64,000 nucleotides of DNA from contig VBAR01000001.1 in the NCBI GenBank assembly GCA_005882315.1, positions 321,736-385,735 of the forward strand, read 5' to 3'. Positions 44,002-52,654 of this stretch are shown here, piece by piece (positions within the stretch are counted from its first letter, which is position 1; the number at the start of each line of letters is the position of its first letter). Under the pieces are notes generated by a model, which worked only from the letters and a program-made list of their open reading frames with translations, was not told the DNA's origin and ran no database searches. This DNA comes from Bacteroidota bacterium (GTDB lineage: Bacteria; Bacteroidota; Bacteroidia; Chitinophagales; Chitinophagaceae). Made by a program: the position numbers and the translations under genes.

Positions 44002-45453
44002 ATGAAAATTGCAGTTGCGAAAGGAGATGGCATCGGACCGGAGATAATGGAGGCTGTCCTTAGTATTTTTACTGCTAACAATGTGCCTTTGGAGTATGAA
44101 TATGTAGATATGGGCAAATGGGTTTTCGATAAGGGTTTTAATAATGGTATGACACCGGAAGCCAAACAATCCATCGAAAATCTCGGGTTGCTTTTTAAAG
44201 GCCCGATGGAAACACCAAAAGGCAAAGGAGTAAAAAGCATTAACGTAACTGCACGTAAAACATGGAACACATTTGCAAACAAAAGAGATTTTCAAACCCT
44301 GCATGGAGTAGATACCGTTTTCAGTAAAGCAGGAATACTAATTGACATTACAATTGTAAGGGAAAACATTGAAGACACTTATGGTGGCATTGAACATATG
44401 CTTACACATGATGTGGCCTTGAGCCGTCGCTTCATCACCCGCCCAGGCAGTATGCAGGTAATACGTTATGCTTTTGAAATGGCGAAACAGAAAAATGCAA
44501 AGCGCATCACCTGTGGTCACAAAGCGAACATCATGAAAATAACGGATGGTTTATTCCTCGATTGTTTTTATGAAGTGGCAAAAGAATATCCCGAGCTCAA
44601 AGCAGATGACGTGATTGTTGATGACCTCTGCATGAAACTGGTTGTAAAACCTGATACTTTCGATGTAGTAGTACTAACTAATCTTCAAGGCGATATTGTA
44701 AGTGATCTATGCGCAGGTCTTGTTGGTGGTTTGGGTTTTGCGCCTTCCGCAAATATTGGTGATCATATCGCCATCTTCGAAGCTGTGCATGGCACAGCCC
44801 CGGATATTGCAGGAAAAAATATTGCAAATCCAACTGCATTATTATTAAGTGGCCTTGCAATGCTCCGTCATGTTGGGCTTACTGAAAATGCAGCGATCAT
44901 CGAAAATGCATTGCTTTATACTTTGGAAAACGGTGTGCATACCGGTGACTTTGGTGACAAATCAATTCCTGCAGTTAATACAACTCAATTTGCAAATGCT
45001 ATTATTGGCAATTTTGGAAAGAAGCCAAAAACAAATCCCAGGGAAATTATTCCGAACGTTCCCGGTACACCAACACCATTAAAATTATTCAGCAATTCAA
45101 TGATGGTTTCTATAGAACCTGAAAATGAGTTGATCGTTGGTGTTGATCTATTTATTGAAAGTAATGAGCAGCCAATGGCTATCGCGGAAAAATGCAAACA
45201 ACATGGGGGTGTAAAATTCAATTTGATAAGTATAAGTAACCGCGGTACGCAGGTATGGCCAACAGGTTCAGTATATACCAATCTCGTTAATCAATACAAT
45301 GTTCGTTTTGAAAGCATCAATGATGAACCGCTTAATCAACAGGATGTGATCGGACTGTATGTAAGCATGAGTGGGAGTTTCAAAATCTGTTCATTCGAAT
45401 TATTGAATATGTGGGAAGGCAAGAAAGCATATAGTTTGGCACAGGGGCAGTAG
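44002..45453 (+). CDS. icd: NADP-dependent isocitrate dehydrogenase
   Basis: The 483-residue protein has the isocitrate/isopropylmalate dehydrogenase core in residues 1-330: GDGIGPEIM, TIVRENIEDTYGG, ITCGHKANIMKITDGLF, DVVVLTNLQGDIVSD and AVHGTAPDIAGKNIANPTA. An extra C-terminal domain of about 140 residues marks the long Thermus/Bacteroidota subtype. It oxidises isocitrate to 2-oxoglutarate in the TCA cycle. It has its own promoter-like sequence and is followed by a small Fe-S protein gene 25 bp downstream. Confidence 0.95.
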   Translation: MKIAVAKGDGIGPEIMEAVLSIFTANNVPLEYEYVDMGKWVFDKGFNNGMTPEAKQSIENLGLLFKGPMETPKGKGVKSINVTARKTWNTFANKRDFQTLHGVDTVFSKAGILIDITIVRENIEDTYGGIEHMLTHDVALSRRFITRPGSMQVIRYAFEMAKQKNAKRITCGHKANIMKITDGLFLDCFYEVAKEYPELKADDVIVDDLCMKLVVKPDTFDVVVLTNLQGDIVSDLCAGLVGGLGFAPSANIGDHIAIFEAVHGTAPDIAGKNIANPTALLLSGLAMLRHVGLTENAAIIENALLYTLENGVHTGDFGDKSIPAVNTTQFANAIIGNFGKKPKTNPREIIPNVPGTPTPLKLFSNSMMVSIEPENELIVGVDLFIESNEQPMAIAEKCKQHGGVKFNLISISNRGTQVWPTGSVYTNLVNQYNVRFESINDEPLNQQDVIGLYVSMSGSFKICSFELLNMWEGKKAYSLAQGQ

Positions 45454-45478
45454 CTAACTTGTAATTATTCAAAGTATC

Positions 45479-45703
45479 ATGCAAAAAACTTTTAAATATC
45501 CCAATGGAGAAATAACTGTGATCTGGAAGCCGGATTTGTGTATTCATTCTGGTATTTGTGCAAGAGGTTTACCGGGAGTATTCGATCCTAAAAGAAGGCC
45601 CTGGATCGATACGAGCCAGGCCGAAACACATCAGATCATTGAGCAGGTAAAAAAATGTCCAAGCGGAGCATTGAGTATAATGATCGATGAAGATGCAAAA
45701 TAA
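45479..45703 (+). CDS. Small divergent Fe-S (Fer4_19-type) protein
   Basis: The 74-residue protein matches the YjdI-like divergent ferredoxin group: CIHSGICARGLPGVFDPKRRPWID followed by KKCPSGALS. Only three cysteines are present, with a nearby His, so the cluster type is uncertain. It may serve as a small electron carrier. It is probably co-transcribed with icd, 25 bp upstream, and its stop directly meets the stop of the convergent SUI1 gene. Confidence 0.88.
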   Translation: MQKTFKYPNGEITVIWKPDLCIHSGICARGLPGVFDPKRRPWIDTSQAETHQIIEQVKKCPSGALSIMIDEDAK

Positions 45704-46048
45704 TTAACCAGCTTTTTTTGAATCCTTATACCCATTCTTTATCAGCCATTGCAACACTTTATCCCGCTGATCGCCTTGTACTATTATCTCGCCGTCTTTT
45801 GCAGAACCACCCGTGCCACAAAATGATTTTAATTTCTTTCCCAAATCTTCGAGGTCTTCGGGTTTTCCAATAAAGCCAGTAATTAATGTCACGGCTTTAC
45901 CGGCCCTGTGTTTTGCATCGAGCCAAATTCTGAGTTTTTGCTGAGCCGGAAATAATGTAATCGCTGACTTCTGCTCTTCTTCAAATTTAAAACCCGGATC
46001 AGTGCTATAAACAAAACCCCTGCTATCCGGTTTATTCTTTTTACTCAT
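45704..46048 (-). CDS. SUI1/YciH-family translation factor
   Basis: The 114-residue protein has the eIF1/SUI1 fold: AVTLITGFIGKPEDLEDLGKKLKSFCGTGGSAKDGEIIVQGDQRDKVLQWLIKNGY covers the conserved C-terminal half. Bacterial YciH-type proteins affect start-codon choice or ribosome function under stress. The length is usual. It follows nadC in the same direction with 30 bp between them. Confidence 0.92.
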   Translation of the reverse strand: MSKKNKPDSRGFVYSTDPGFKFEEEQKSAITLFPAQQKLRIWLDAKHRAGKAVTLITGFIGKPEDLEDLGKKLKSFCGTGGSAKDGEIIVQGDQRDKVLQWLIKNGYKDSKKAG

Positions 46049-46078
46049 AAAATCATTTAATATAATTTCATTCCATAA

Positions 46079-46933
46079 TCAGGCAATCACAGCTTTCAAG
46101 CTCAAATCCAAACTCTTCGCCTGGTGAATCAAAGCTCCCACACTTACATAATCCACTGCGGTTTCAGCATACTCTTGAATATTTTCAAGATTAATCCCAC
46201 CACTTGCTTCCGTTTCAAATATTTCTCCAACCAATTTTACTGCTTCACTTAATTGAGTCGGTGTAAAATTATCCAGCATCACGCGGAATACTTTTCCTTT
46301 TCCAACAGTAATAACTCTTTTTACATCCTCAATACTTCTTGTCTCTATTTCAATTTTCAAATCTGGTTTAATATTCTGCACATATTGCCATGCCTTATCA
46401 ATTGCTTTTTCAATCCCGCCACAGTAATCAATATGATTATCCTTCAGCATTATCATATCATACAATCCAAAACGATGATTTACTCCTCCTCCAATTCTTA
46501 CTGCTTCTTTTTCCAGCAAACGGAAATTTGGTGTGGTTTTTCTTGTGTCTAAAAGTTGCGTCTTATAATCTTTTAGCTTATCGGTGTATTGTTTTGTGAG
46601 TGTTGCTATACCACTCATTCTTTGCATGCAATTCAGCACAAGTCGTTCGCATTTTAAAATAGTATGCACAGATGCTCCCACTTCAAAAGCTGTTTCTCCA
46701 TGTTTCATTTCATCACCATCTTTCTTAAAAGCGGTAAAAACTGAAGCCGGCTCTTTATAGGAGAATATTGTTTTTGCTACTTCCATTCCCGCCAATATTC
46801 CATCCTGTTTTATTTTAAGAATAGCTTTGCCTTTTGCCGTTGCTTCAATACAACTTAATGTGGAATGATCACCATCACCCACATCTTCTTTTAATGCTTC
46901 ATCTATTAAATGCCGGAGTTGTTCCTTATTCAT
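46079..46933 (-). CDS. nadC: Nicotinate-nucleotide pyrophosphorylase (carboxylating)
   Basis: The 284-residue enzyme has the quinolinate phosphoribosyltransferase pattern: EDVGDGDHSTLSC at the N-terminus, LDTRKTTPNFRLLEKEAVRIGGGVNHRFGLYDMIMLKDNHID with catalytic Arg and Lys residues, EIETRSIEDV, and ASGGINLENI near the end. It makes nicotinate mononucleotide from quinolinate and PRPP in de novo NAD synthesis. Length is normal. A terminator lies just upstream, so it has a separate promoter from the DUF4783 gene. Confidence 0.96.
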   Translation of the reverse strand: MNKEQLRHLIDEALKEDVGDGDHSTLSCIEATAKGKAILKIKQDGILAGMEVAKTIFSYKEPASVFTAFKKDGDEMKHGETAFEVGASVHTILKCERLVLNCMQRMSGIATLTKQYTDKLKDYKTQLLDTRKTTPNFRLLEKEAVRIGGGVNHRFGLYDMIMLKDNHIDYCGGIEKAIDKAWQYVQNIKPDLKIEIETRSIEDVKRVITVGKGKVFRVMLDNFTPTQLSEAVKLVGEIFETEASGGINLENIQEYAETAVDYVSVGALIHQAKSLDLSLKAVIA

Positions 46934-46946
46934 TACATCAAAAATA

Positions 46947-46976
46947 AAAAAGCCCCGCCAAACAGCGGGGCTTTTA
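46947..46976 (-). terminator. Rho-independent terminator after the DUF4783 gene
   Basis: AGCCCCGC and GCGGGGCT form an 8-bp GC stem with a 6-base loop. A-runs on the left read as a T-tract on the minus strand. Confidence 0.88.
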
Positions 46977-46994
46977 AAATATTATCCTAATTAT

Positions 46995-47384
46995 TTACTC
47001 GATAGATTGAAATCTTACTTCATTCACCATTTGCTTGCCGCCTTTGTTTTTTGCAAAAACAGTAGTACGGAAACTACCTTGTGAAGTGGTCAGCGTACCA
47101 ATGCAATATTCACCACCATTCTGATCGCCTTTGTGTTTTACCTCAAAGCCTTTCACTTTATTGTTGGCAAAAAAATCTTTTACAATATTCTGTGCCTGGG
47201 CTTTGCTGTAAGTATCACTTTTGTCCGGAAGGGTTAATTCAACATTATTGTCAAAATAACTTCCGAACTCATTTGCATTACCGCTTTTTAATGCACTTAT
47301 CACACCATCAATAGTACCGGGTTGGGTAAATGCTGAAAGCATTATTAAGCCAACCGCAACCAAAGAAGAAAACAATGTTTTCAT
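46995..47384 (-). CDS. DUF4783 secreted protein
   Basis: The 129-residue protein has a signal peptide (MKTLFSSLVAVGLIMLSAFT) and a compact alpha+beta domain resembling NTF2-like or DUF4783 proteins: IDGVISALKSGNANEFGSYFDNNVELTLPDKSDTYSKAQA. It is widespread in Bacteroidota with no known role. The gene has its own strong terminator and lies divergent to gpmI across 194 bp. Confidence 0.86.
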   Translation of the reverse strand: MKTLFSSLVAVGLIMLSAFTQPGTIDGVISALKSGNANEFGSYFDNNVELTLPDKSDTYSKAQAQNIVKDFFANNKVKGFEVKHKGDQNGGEYCIGTLTTSQGSFRTTVFAKNKGGKQMVNEVRFQSIE

Positions 47385-47578
47385 AATGTGTAATTTTAAT
47401 TCACCAGTAGTTAATCTAAAAATGTGCCACAGTTAGGCCTTCTATTTCCCTGTAAAACTACTAAACTGTACATTTAAGCTCAAACTGCCAACTGTTATTT
47501 CTTTTAAACTTAGTTTTGCCCCGCATTTATACCTGTAAATGAACGGTTTTTTACGAACCGGCTAAAAATTGTTAATAA

Positions 47579-49102
47579 ATGAGTTCTAAAAAAGTAATGT
47601 TAGTCATTATGGACGGCTGGGGACTTGGAAAAGTTGTCTCTGCCGATGCCATACAAAATGCCAATGTGCCATTTACCCGGTCGCTTTACAACAAATATCC
47701 CAACACTACTTTGACCACTTGTGGCGAACTGGTAGGATTACCGGATGGCCAAATGGGTAACTCTGAAGTTGGTCATTTGAACTTGGGTGCCGGCAGGGTG
47801 GTTTACCAGGAATTACAAAGAATTAATGTGGCTGTAAAAACCGGCGAGTTAGCACAAAACAGTGTTTTTCTCAATGCTATTCGTTTTGCAAAAGCGAATA
47901 ATAAACCGCTTCATTTAATCGGTCTTGTAAGTGATGGTGGCGTGCATTCGCATATTAATCACCTGAAAGCAATTGTTGATGTTTGCAAAAAAGAAAATCT
48001 TTCAAATGTCTTTATACATGCATTTACCGATGGCCGTGATTGTGACCCTAAAAGTGGGTTAGGTTTTATAACAGATCTACAGGCTCATCTGAATAGCTCA
48101 GTTGGCAAAATTGCATCTGTAAGTGGCCGTTACTATGCGATGGATCGGGATAAAAGATGGGAACGGGTAAAACTGGCTTACGATGCTTTGGTAAATGGAA
48201 CCGGTGCAAAAGCTACTGATGCAATAGCTGCCGTTGAAAATTCTTATGCATCAAATGTTACTGATGAATTTATAAAACCTACCGTGGTTGTTGATGAGGC
48301 CCAGCAGCCATTAGCTGTTATAAAAAATAATGATGTCGTTATTTGTTTCAATTTCCGTACGGACAGATGCAGGGAGATCACACAGGTACTTACACAAACA
48401 GATATGCCTGATCAGGGAATGAAAAAATTATCGCTTCACTACACAACGATGACGGAATACGACAAGACTTTCAAAAAGGTAAATGTTATTTTTGAAAATG
48501 ATAATCTGAATAATACAATTGGCGCTGTAATAGAACAAAATGGATTAAAACAAATCAGGATTGCCGAAACAGAAAAATATCCGCATGTCACTTTCTTTTT
48601 CAGCGGAGGCCGTGAAGAGCCTTTTACCGGTGAAAAAAGAATCATGATACCTTCACCAAAAGTGGCAACATACGATTTAAAACCTGAGATGAGCGCAATT
48701 GAATTAACCGATGCCATTTTACCAGAGATAAAAAATAAGACCTTCGATTTTTGCTGCCTGAATTATGCCAATGCTGATATGGTTGGCCATACCGGCATTT
48801 GGAAAGCCGCTATTAAAGCGGTGGAAACAGTTGATAGTTGCGTAGAAAAAATAGTTACTGCTGCTTTGGCAAATGGTTATACTGTTTTCTTAACTGCCGA
48901 TCATGGAAATGCAGATTACATGATAAACGAAGATGGCACTCCTAATACTGCACATACACTAAATCTTGTTCCTTTTTTTATTATTGATAAAGAATGGAAA
49001 GGAACGATCAAACCCGGTAAGCTAGGTGATCTGGCACCAACTATTCTTACCATGATGAATTTGCCCATTCCTAAAGAAATGACAGGAGAAATCCTAATTT
49101 AG
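47579..49102 (+). CDS. gpmI: 2,3-bisphosphoglycerate-independent phosphoglycerate mutase
   Basis: The 507-residue Mn2+ enzyme has the alkaline-phosphatase-like fold with VMLVIMDGWGLG at the start, the catalytic Ser in GNSEVGHLNLGAGR, FTDGRDCDPKSG, and the C-terminal metal motif TADHGNADYM. It interconverts 3- and 2-phosphoglycerate in glycolysis. Length is normal. A TAGTTTTG box at 47511 is a -7 candidate. The haem-binding protein gene follows after 17 bp. Confidence 0.97.
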   Translation: MSSKKVMLVIMDGWGLGKVVSADAIQNANVPFTRSLYNKYPNTTLTTCGELVGLPDGQMGNSEVGHLNLGAGRVVYQELQRINVAVKTGELAQNSVFLNAIRFAKANNKPLHLIGLVSDGGVHSHINHLKAIVDVCKKENLSNVFIHAFTDGRDCDPKSGLGFITDLQAHLNSSVGKIASVSGRYYAMDRDKRWERVKLAYDALVNGTGAKATDAIAAVENSYASNVTDEFIKPTVVVDEAQQPLAVIKNNDVVICFNFRTDRCREITQVLTQTDMPDQGMKKLSLHYTTMTEYDKTFKKVNVIFENDNLNNTIGAVIEQNGLKQIRIAETEKYPHVTFFFSGGREEPFTGEKRIMIPSPKVATYDLKPEMSAIELTDAILPEIKNKTFDFCCLNYANADMVGHTGIWKAAIKAVETVDSCVEKIVTAALANGYTVFLTADHGNADYMINEDGTPNTAHTLNLVPFFIIDKEWKGTIKPGKLGDLAPTILTMMNLPIPKEMTGEILI

Positions 49103-49119
49103 CGCATCAAAAAATAAGT

Positions 49120-49635
49120 ATGAAGAAATTTTTTAAGACAGTTGCCTGGATATTGTTGATTGCCTTTTTAGCTATCCAGTTTTTTCATCCAAAGAAAAAC
49201 AAAAGCGAAGGCGACCAGCCTAATGCTTTTGCAAAACTTCATGCCATACCGGATGATGTAAAGTCTATTTTAAAAAAAGCCTGTGACGACTGTCATACCA
49301 ATAACACTGTTTATCCCTGGTATAGTAAAATACAACCTGTAGACTGGTGGCTAGATGACCATATCGTAGAAGGTAAAAGAAAATTTAACCTTGATGAATT
49401 GGGGAAAGCCCCGATCTGGAGACGGTACGATAAAATGAAAGATGTAGTTAAAACAGTAAAAGAAAATGAAATGCCGCTGGACAGTTATACATGGATACAT
49501 AAAGATGCAATTCTGAATGATGAAGAAAAAGCAAAACTTACTGGTTGGGCCCAAGGCATAATGACTGAAATGGAAGCAAAATTTCCTGCCGATAGTCTGA
49601 AGCGACCTAAAAGACCTGAACCTCCTAAACAATAA
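49120..49635 (+). CDS. Haem-binding domain (cytochrome-like) protein
   Basis: The 171-residue protein has an N-terminal membrane anchor (VAWILLIAFLAIQFF) and a single c-type haem motif CDDCH, followed by NTVYPWYSKIQPVDWWLDDHIVEGK, as in the Bacteroidota haem-binding domain family (PF14376 type). It should be a membrane-bound periplasmic cytochrome-like protein. It is co-directional with gpmI and 17 bp away. The C-terminus is rich in Lys, Arg and Pro. Confidence 0.88.
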   Translation: MKKFFKTVAWILLIAFLAIQFFHPKKNKSEGDQPNAFAKLHAIPDDVKSILKKACDDCHTNNTVYPWYSKIQPVDWWLDDHIVEGKRKFNLDELGKAPIWRRYDKMKDVVKTVKENEMPLDSYTWIHKDAILNDEEKAKLTGWAQGIMTEMEAKFPADSLKRPKRPEPPKQ

Positions 49636-49794
49636 AAACGCTTAAGAAAATACTGGCTATTCCTTTGCTGGCATTATCAATTATGCCGGTGATATTTTCT
49701 ATCTGTTTTTTTGTACAACCTTTGCGTCTGGTTTTTCATTAGCAGGAAGGATTTTTATCGTTGCTCTTAGAACTGATATAAAATAACAGGAATT

Positions 49795-49831
49795 GGGCAG
49801 CTTACCGGATTTTAATTTGCGGTAGCTGCCC
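49795..49831. other. Strong hairpin in the gap before the sigma factor gene
   Basis: GGGCAGCT plus ACCG on the left pairs with CGGT plus AGCTGCCC on the right, with one bulged T and a loop of 12 bases. No T-tract follows directly. It may end the gpmI transcript or be a structured leader; the rest of the 284-bp gap shows no gene. Confidence 0.6.
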
Positions 49832-49919
49832 AGCCCTTTAAATTTCTCCCCCAAGCTGTAGAATTAATTCCTGAAACCTTTTAAATTTTACATTTCCATG
49901 CAGCATTCGTGTCAAAAAA

Positions 49920-50531
49920 ATGTCTAATTTACAGGCAACCCAAAGGGAGACTATGACCGAGGAAGCCATTTTACAAGGTTGTTTAAAAAATGATTCGATA
50001 GCTCAGCGAGAATTGTATAACAAATACAGTTCTAAAATGCTGGCGGTATGCTATCGCTTCGCTCATAACCGGGAGGATGCTGAGGATATGCTTCAGGAAG
50101 GATTTATTAAGGTTTTTACGCAGATGCATTCTTTCGAAGGCAGGGGATCATTTGAAGGTTGGATTCGCCGGATCGTTGTACATACCTGTATTAACATCCT
50201 GAAGCGTAACAAAAAGTTCAATGAAAGTGTTGACTTGATTCATGCTACCACTGCTGTAGTAAGGGAAGAGTCGATACCCGCTATCATCCAGGCTAAACAG
50301 ATAGTGGAATGTATCAGGCTTTTACCAATTGGTTACCGCACAGTATTGAACCTCTATGCTGTGGAAGGTTACAATCATAGGGAAATTGCAGTGATGTTGG
50401 ATATTGAAGAAAGCACAAGCCGAAGCCAGTATACCCGTGCAAGAGCAATGCTGGAAGATATACTGATAAGAAAAAGAATTTTGCACAAACCAAAGCAGAA
50501 TGTGGATTGGTTGATGGCCGTAGGAAAATAA
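49920..50531 (+). CDS. ECF-type RNA polymerase sigma factor
   Basis: The 203-residue sigma factor has region 2 (LYNKYSSKMLAVCYRFAHNREDAEDMLQEGFIKVF, then FEGWIRRIVVHTCINILKR) and region 4 (LPIGYRTVLNLYAVEGYNHREIAVML) with no region 3. It should direct RNA polymerase to a small regulon. The next gene, 39 bp downstream, encodes a membrane protein likely to hold it inactive. Start chosen at the ATG at 49920; an internal ATG at residue 12 is also possible. Confidence 0.95.
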   Translation: MSNLQATQRETMTEEAILQGCLKNDSIAQRELYNKYSSKMLAVCYRFAHNREDAEDMLQEGFIKVFTQMHSFEGRGSFEGWIRRIVVHTCINILKRNKKFNESVDLIHATTAVVREESIPAIIQAKQIVECIRLLPIGYRTVLNLYAVEGYNHREIAVMLDIEESTSRSQYTRARAMLEDILIRKRILHKPKQNVDWLMAVGK

Positions 50532-50570
50532 TTTAAACCATATCACGTATCCTATAATCGCCGACTGACT

Positions 50571-51965
50571 ATGGAGAGAAATTTTGATAACAGGGATTTT
50601 GAGCAGTTTTTAAAAACGAATGCTGATCAATATAAGATGTATCCATCTGGAAAAGTGTGGGACGAAATTAATAATTCGCTTCACCCCCGCCGGAGATGGA
50701 TAGGCATTGGGGCATTACTGCTTTTAGTTACAGGAGCTATTGTTTCATCTGTAATGATTTTGAGCCCGGGGTCTTCAAATAATGAAATAACTCAACAATC
50801 ACAAGCTGGAAAGACCAGTCAATCACAAAAAGCAATTCCTGAAATAACAACTAAACCTGCTTCTGTATTAAGAGTAGCAGAGGCAGACAAACCAATTGCA
50901 TCGATCAGGATTCCTTCTATCATATATGATAATTCAACAGTAACAAGCTATACAGAAGAAGCGGTCATGCAGCCTGAAGATTTTACAACAACTGCACATT
51001 CTGAAAAACAAAAAACTGAACGCATTGCAGAAGTAGCTACAGAAGACTGGTATGAAGTAAAAAATAAATCTTATTCCCCTTCACTGGTTATTGGTGAACA
51101 ACCTGCAGCATTTGATCAGAATTTCCAGGTAAATAGCGAAAGACAAATCAAAGCCGCTCAGGTAAAACAAAATTCATTTTCTTTAGATGCCTCAAAACCA
51201 AGTTCAGAACAAGCAGTCGCTACTCCTAAAAAAATTGAAAGAAAATACATCGGGTTCCAGGTCTACTTTACACCTGGCGTAACTTATCGCCGCTTGTCAG
51301 AAAATAAAGAAACGATACTTGCAGCATCAGGTAGCCCTTCTATTCCCACAAACCTGGCTTTGCAGGATGTAAAGAATGTAGTAACACATAAACCTGATAT
51401 AGGATTTGAATTGGGCATTGCAGTAAAATACCCACTCAGTAAAAGAATTGCTTTAAAAACAGGATTACAGTTTAATATAAGTAAATACGATATCCGTGCA
51501 TTCAGTTATTCAGGTGAACCGGCAACTATTGCCATGCAAGGTAATAATCAGCCATCGGTTATCCGCACATCCTACTACAGGAACTCCAGCGGCTACCGCC
51601 CTAACTGGCTGACCAATGTTTATTTTTCTCTTTCAATGCCTATCGGAGCTGATGTAAAAATTTTAGATGGTAAAAAGGTGGATCTCGGCTTAGGATTAAC
51701 AGCACAACCAACCTATTTATTGGATAACAGGGCTTACCTGCTCTCAACCGATTTTAAGAATTATGTAAAAGTACCCGACCTGATGCGCCGTTGGAATATG
51801 AATGGAGCTGCTGAAATAATTGTAGATGTTAAAGCAAAAAGATCAAACTGGCAGATTGGTCCGCAGGTTCGCTACCAGGCCCTGTCAAGCTTTAAAGACA
51901 AATATCCTGTCATAGAAAATCTTTTCACTTTTGGCCTGAAGGCAGGCGTTACGTTTAATTATTGA
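50571..51965 (+). CDS. Candidate dual-membrane-spanning anti-sigma factor
   Basis: The 464-residue protein has no signal peptide. Residues 1-42 form a soluble, charged segment (FDNRDFEQFLKTNADQYKMYPSGKVWDEI), followed by a membrane helix (WIGIGALLLLVTGAIVSSVMIL), a low-complexity Ser/Thr/Gln-rich stretch of about 150 residues, and a C-terminal domain with alternating strands (YIGFQVYFTPGVTYRRL, ALKTGLQFNISKYDI, WQIGPQVRYQALS) ending in an aromatic residue (GVTFNY), as in outer-membrane barrels. This layout fits the Bacteroidota Dma-type anti-sigma factors that span both membranes. It directly follows the ECF sigma gene, whose natural partner it should be. Topology is inferred from sequence only. 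Confidence 0.75.
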   Translation: MERNFDNRDFEQFLKTNADQYKMYPSGKVWDEINNSLHPRRRWIGIGALLLLVTGAIVSSVMILSPGSSNNEITQQSQAGKTSQSQKAIPEITTKPASVLRVAEADKPIASIRIPSIIYDNSTVTSYTEEAVMQPEDFTTTAHSEKQKTERIAEVATEDWYEVKNKSYSPSLVIGEQPAAFDQNFQVNSERQIKAAQVKQNSFSLDASKPSSEQAVATPKKIERKYIGFQVYFTPGVTYRRLSENKETILAASGSPSIPTNLALQDVKNVVTHKPDIGFELGIAVKYPLSKRIALKTGLQFNISKYDIRAFSYSGEPATIAMQGNNQPSVIRTSYYRNSSGYRPNWLTNVYFSLSMPIGADVKILDGKKVDLGLGLTAQPTYLLDNRAYLLSTDFKNYVKVPDLMRRWNMNGAAEIIVDVKAKRSNWQIGPQVRYQALSSFKDKYPVIENLFTFGLKAGVTFNY

Positions 51966-51995
51966 TCCGACACTAACTGCTGCTATGCTTGCAGA

Positions 51996-52028
51996 ATTAT
52001 CCCGGTTCGTTTATTCGACCGGGATAAT
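51996..52028 (+). terminator. Terminator-like hairpin after the sigma/anti-sigma pair
   Basis: ATTATCCCGGT and ACCGGGATAAT form an 11-bp perfect stem around an 11-base loop. The following CGTTTAT is T-rich only in part. It separates the sigma pair from the lipoprotein and uvrC genes. Confidence 0.7.
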
Positions 52029-52063
52029 CGTTTATAAAAGATTGTTTTCATTTATTTTTGGGC

Positions 52064-52654
52064 ATGAAAACATCTATTCCCTTGCTCATGGCGCTATTGT
52101 TTATAGCCGCTTGTAAATCTCCTGAAAAAAAAGACGACAATAAAAATGAACGGGTCACTCCTGTGCTTTCTTTTATACAAGGCCAGGTTGCGCAAATTGA
52201 CACTTCACTTTTTGCAATTAGAAGAATTGAAATACTGGATAGTCTGCATTCGGATACAATTGATATTTCCAGGACTGAATTTCGTGCTCAGGCAAAAGAT
52301 TTTCTTGACATACCAGACATAAGTCTTGAAAAATATAAAGATCAATATAAAGAGAGCCAGACTTATGACCAGGATTTAAAGCTCATCTCCTTTCTCACCT
52401 TACCAAAGTCTACATCCCAGTCATCAGATATTCAGAAGCAGGAAGTAATTATTAAACCTGATGCAGATGGTGGAAAAATCAGGACAATTTATATTGACAG
52501 GGAGATTACAACTAAAGACAGTTCGGTTATAAAAAAAATGATATGGCAGGTAGATGAATACTTCCAGGTATTAACATTAAAACAATTACCCGGTCAGCCA
52601 GAAACCACACATATTTTAAAAGTTACCTGGAAAGATTATACTAAACCAGAATGA
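52064..52654 (+). CDS. Putative lipoprotein upstream of uvrC
   Basis: The ATG at 52064 gives 196 residues (a TTG two codons earlier is open). A lipoprotein signal is visible: MKTSIPLLMALLFIAAC, with Cys17. The mature part is mostly hydrophilic, with LSFIQGQVAQIDTSLFAIRRIEILDS and TIYIDREITTKDSSVIKKMIWQVDEYFQVLTLKQLPGQPET, suggesting a beta-rich domain. I do not recognise a function. Its stop overlaps the uvrC start by 4 bp, so the two are co-translated, a linkage that may be only positional. Confidence 0.8.
   Translation: MKTSIPLLMALLFIAACKSPEKKDDNKNERVTPVLSFIQGQVAQIDTSLFAIRRIEILDSLHSDTIDISRTEFRAQAKDFLDIPDISLEKYKDQYKESQTYDQDLKLISFLTLPKSTSQSSDIQKQEVIIKPDADGGKIRTIYIDREITTKDSSVIKKMIWQVDEYFQVLTLKQLPGQPETTHILKVTWKDYTKPE

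Noticed and set aside
45479-45703. Standard 4Fe-4S ferredoxin
   Set aside because: Only three Cys are present, so it is called a divergent Fe-S protein instead.
52042-52060. TATTTTTG box before the uvrC-linked lipoprotein as a promoter
   Set aside because: It ends only 3 bases before the ATG, has no -33 partner, and would give a start site inside the coding sequence.
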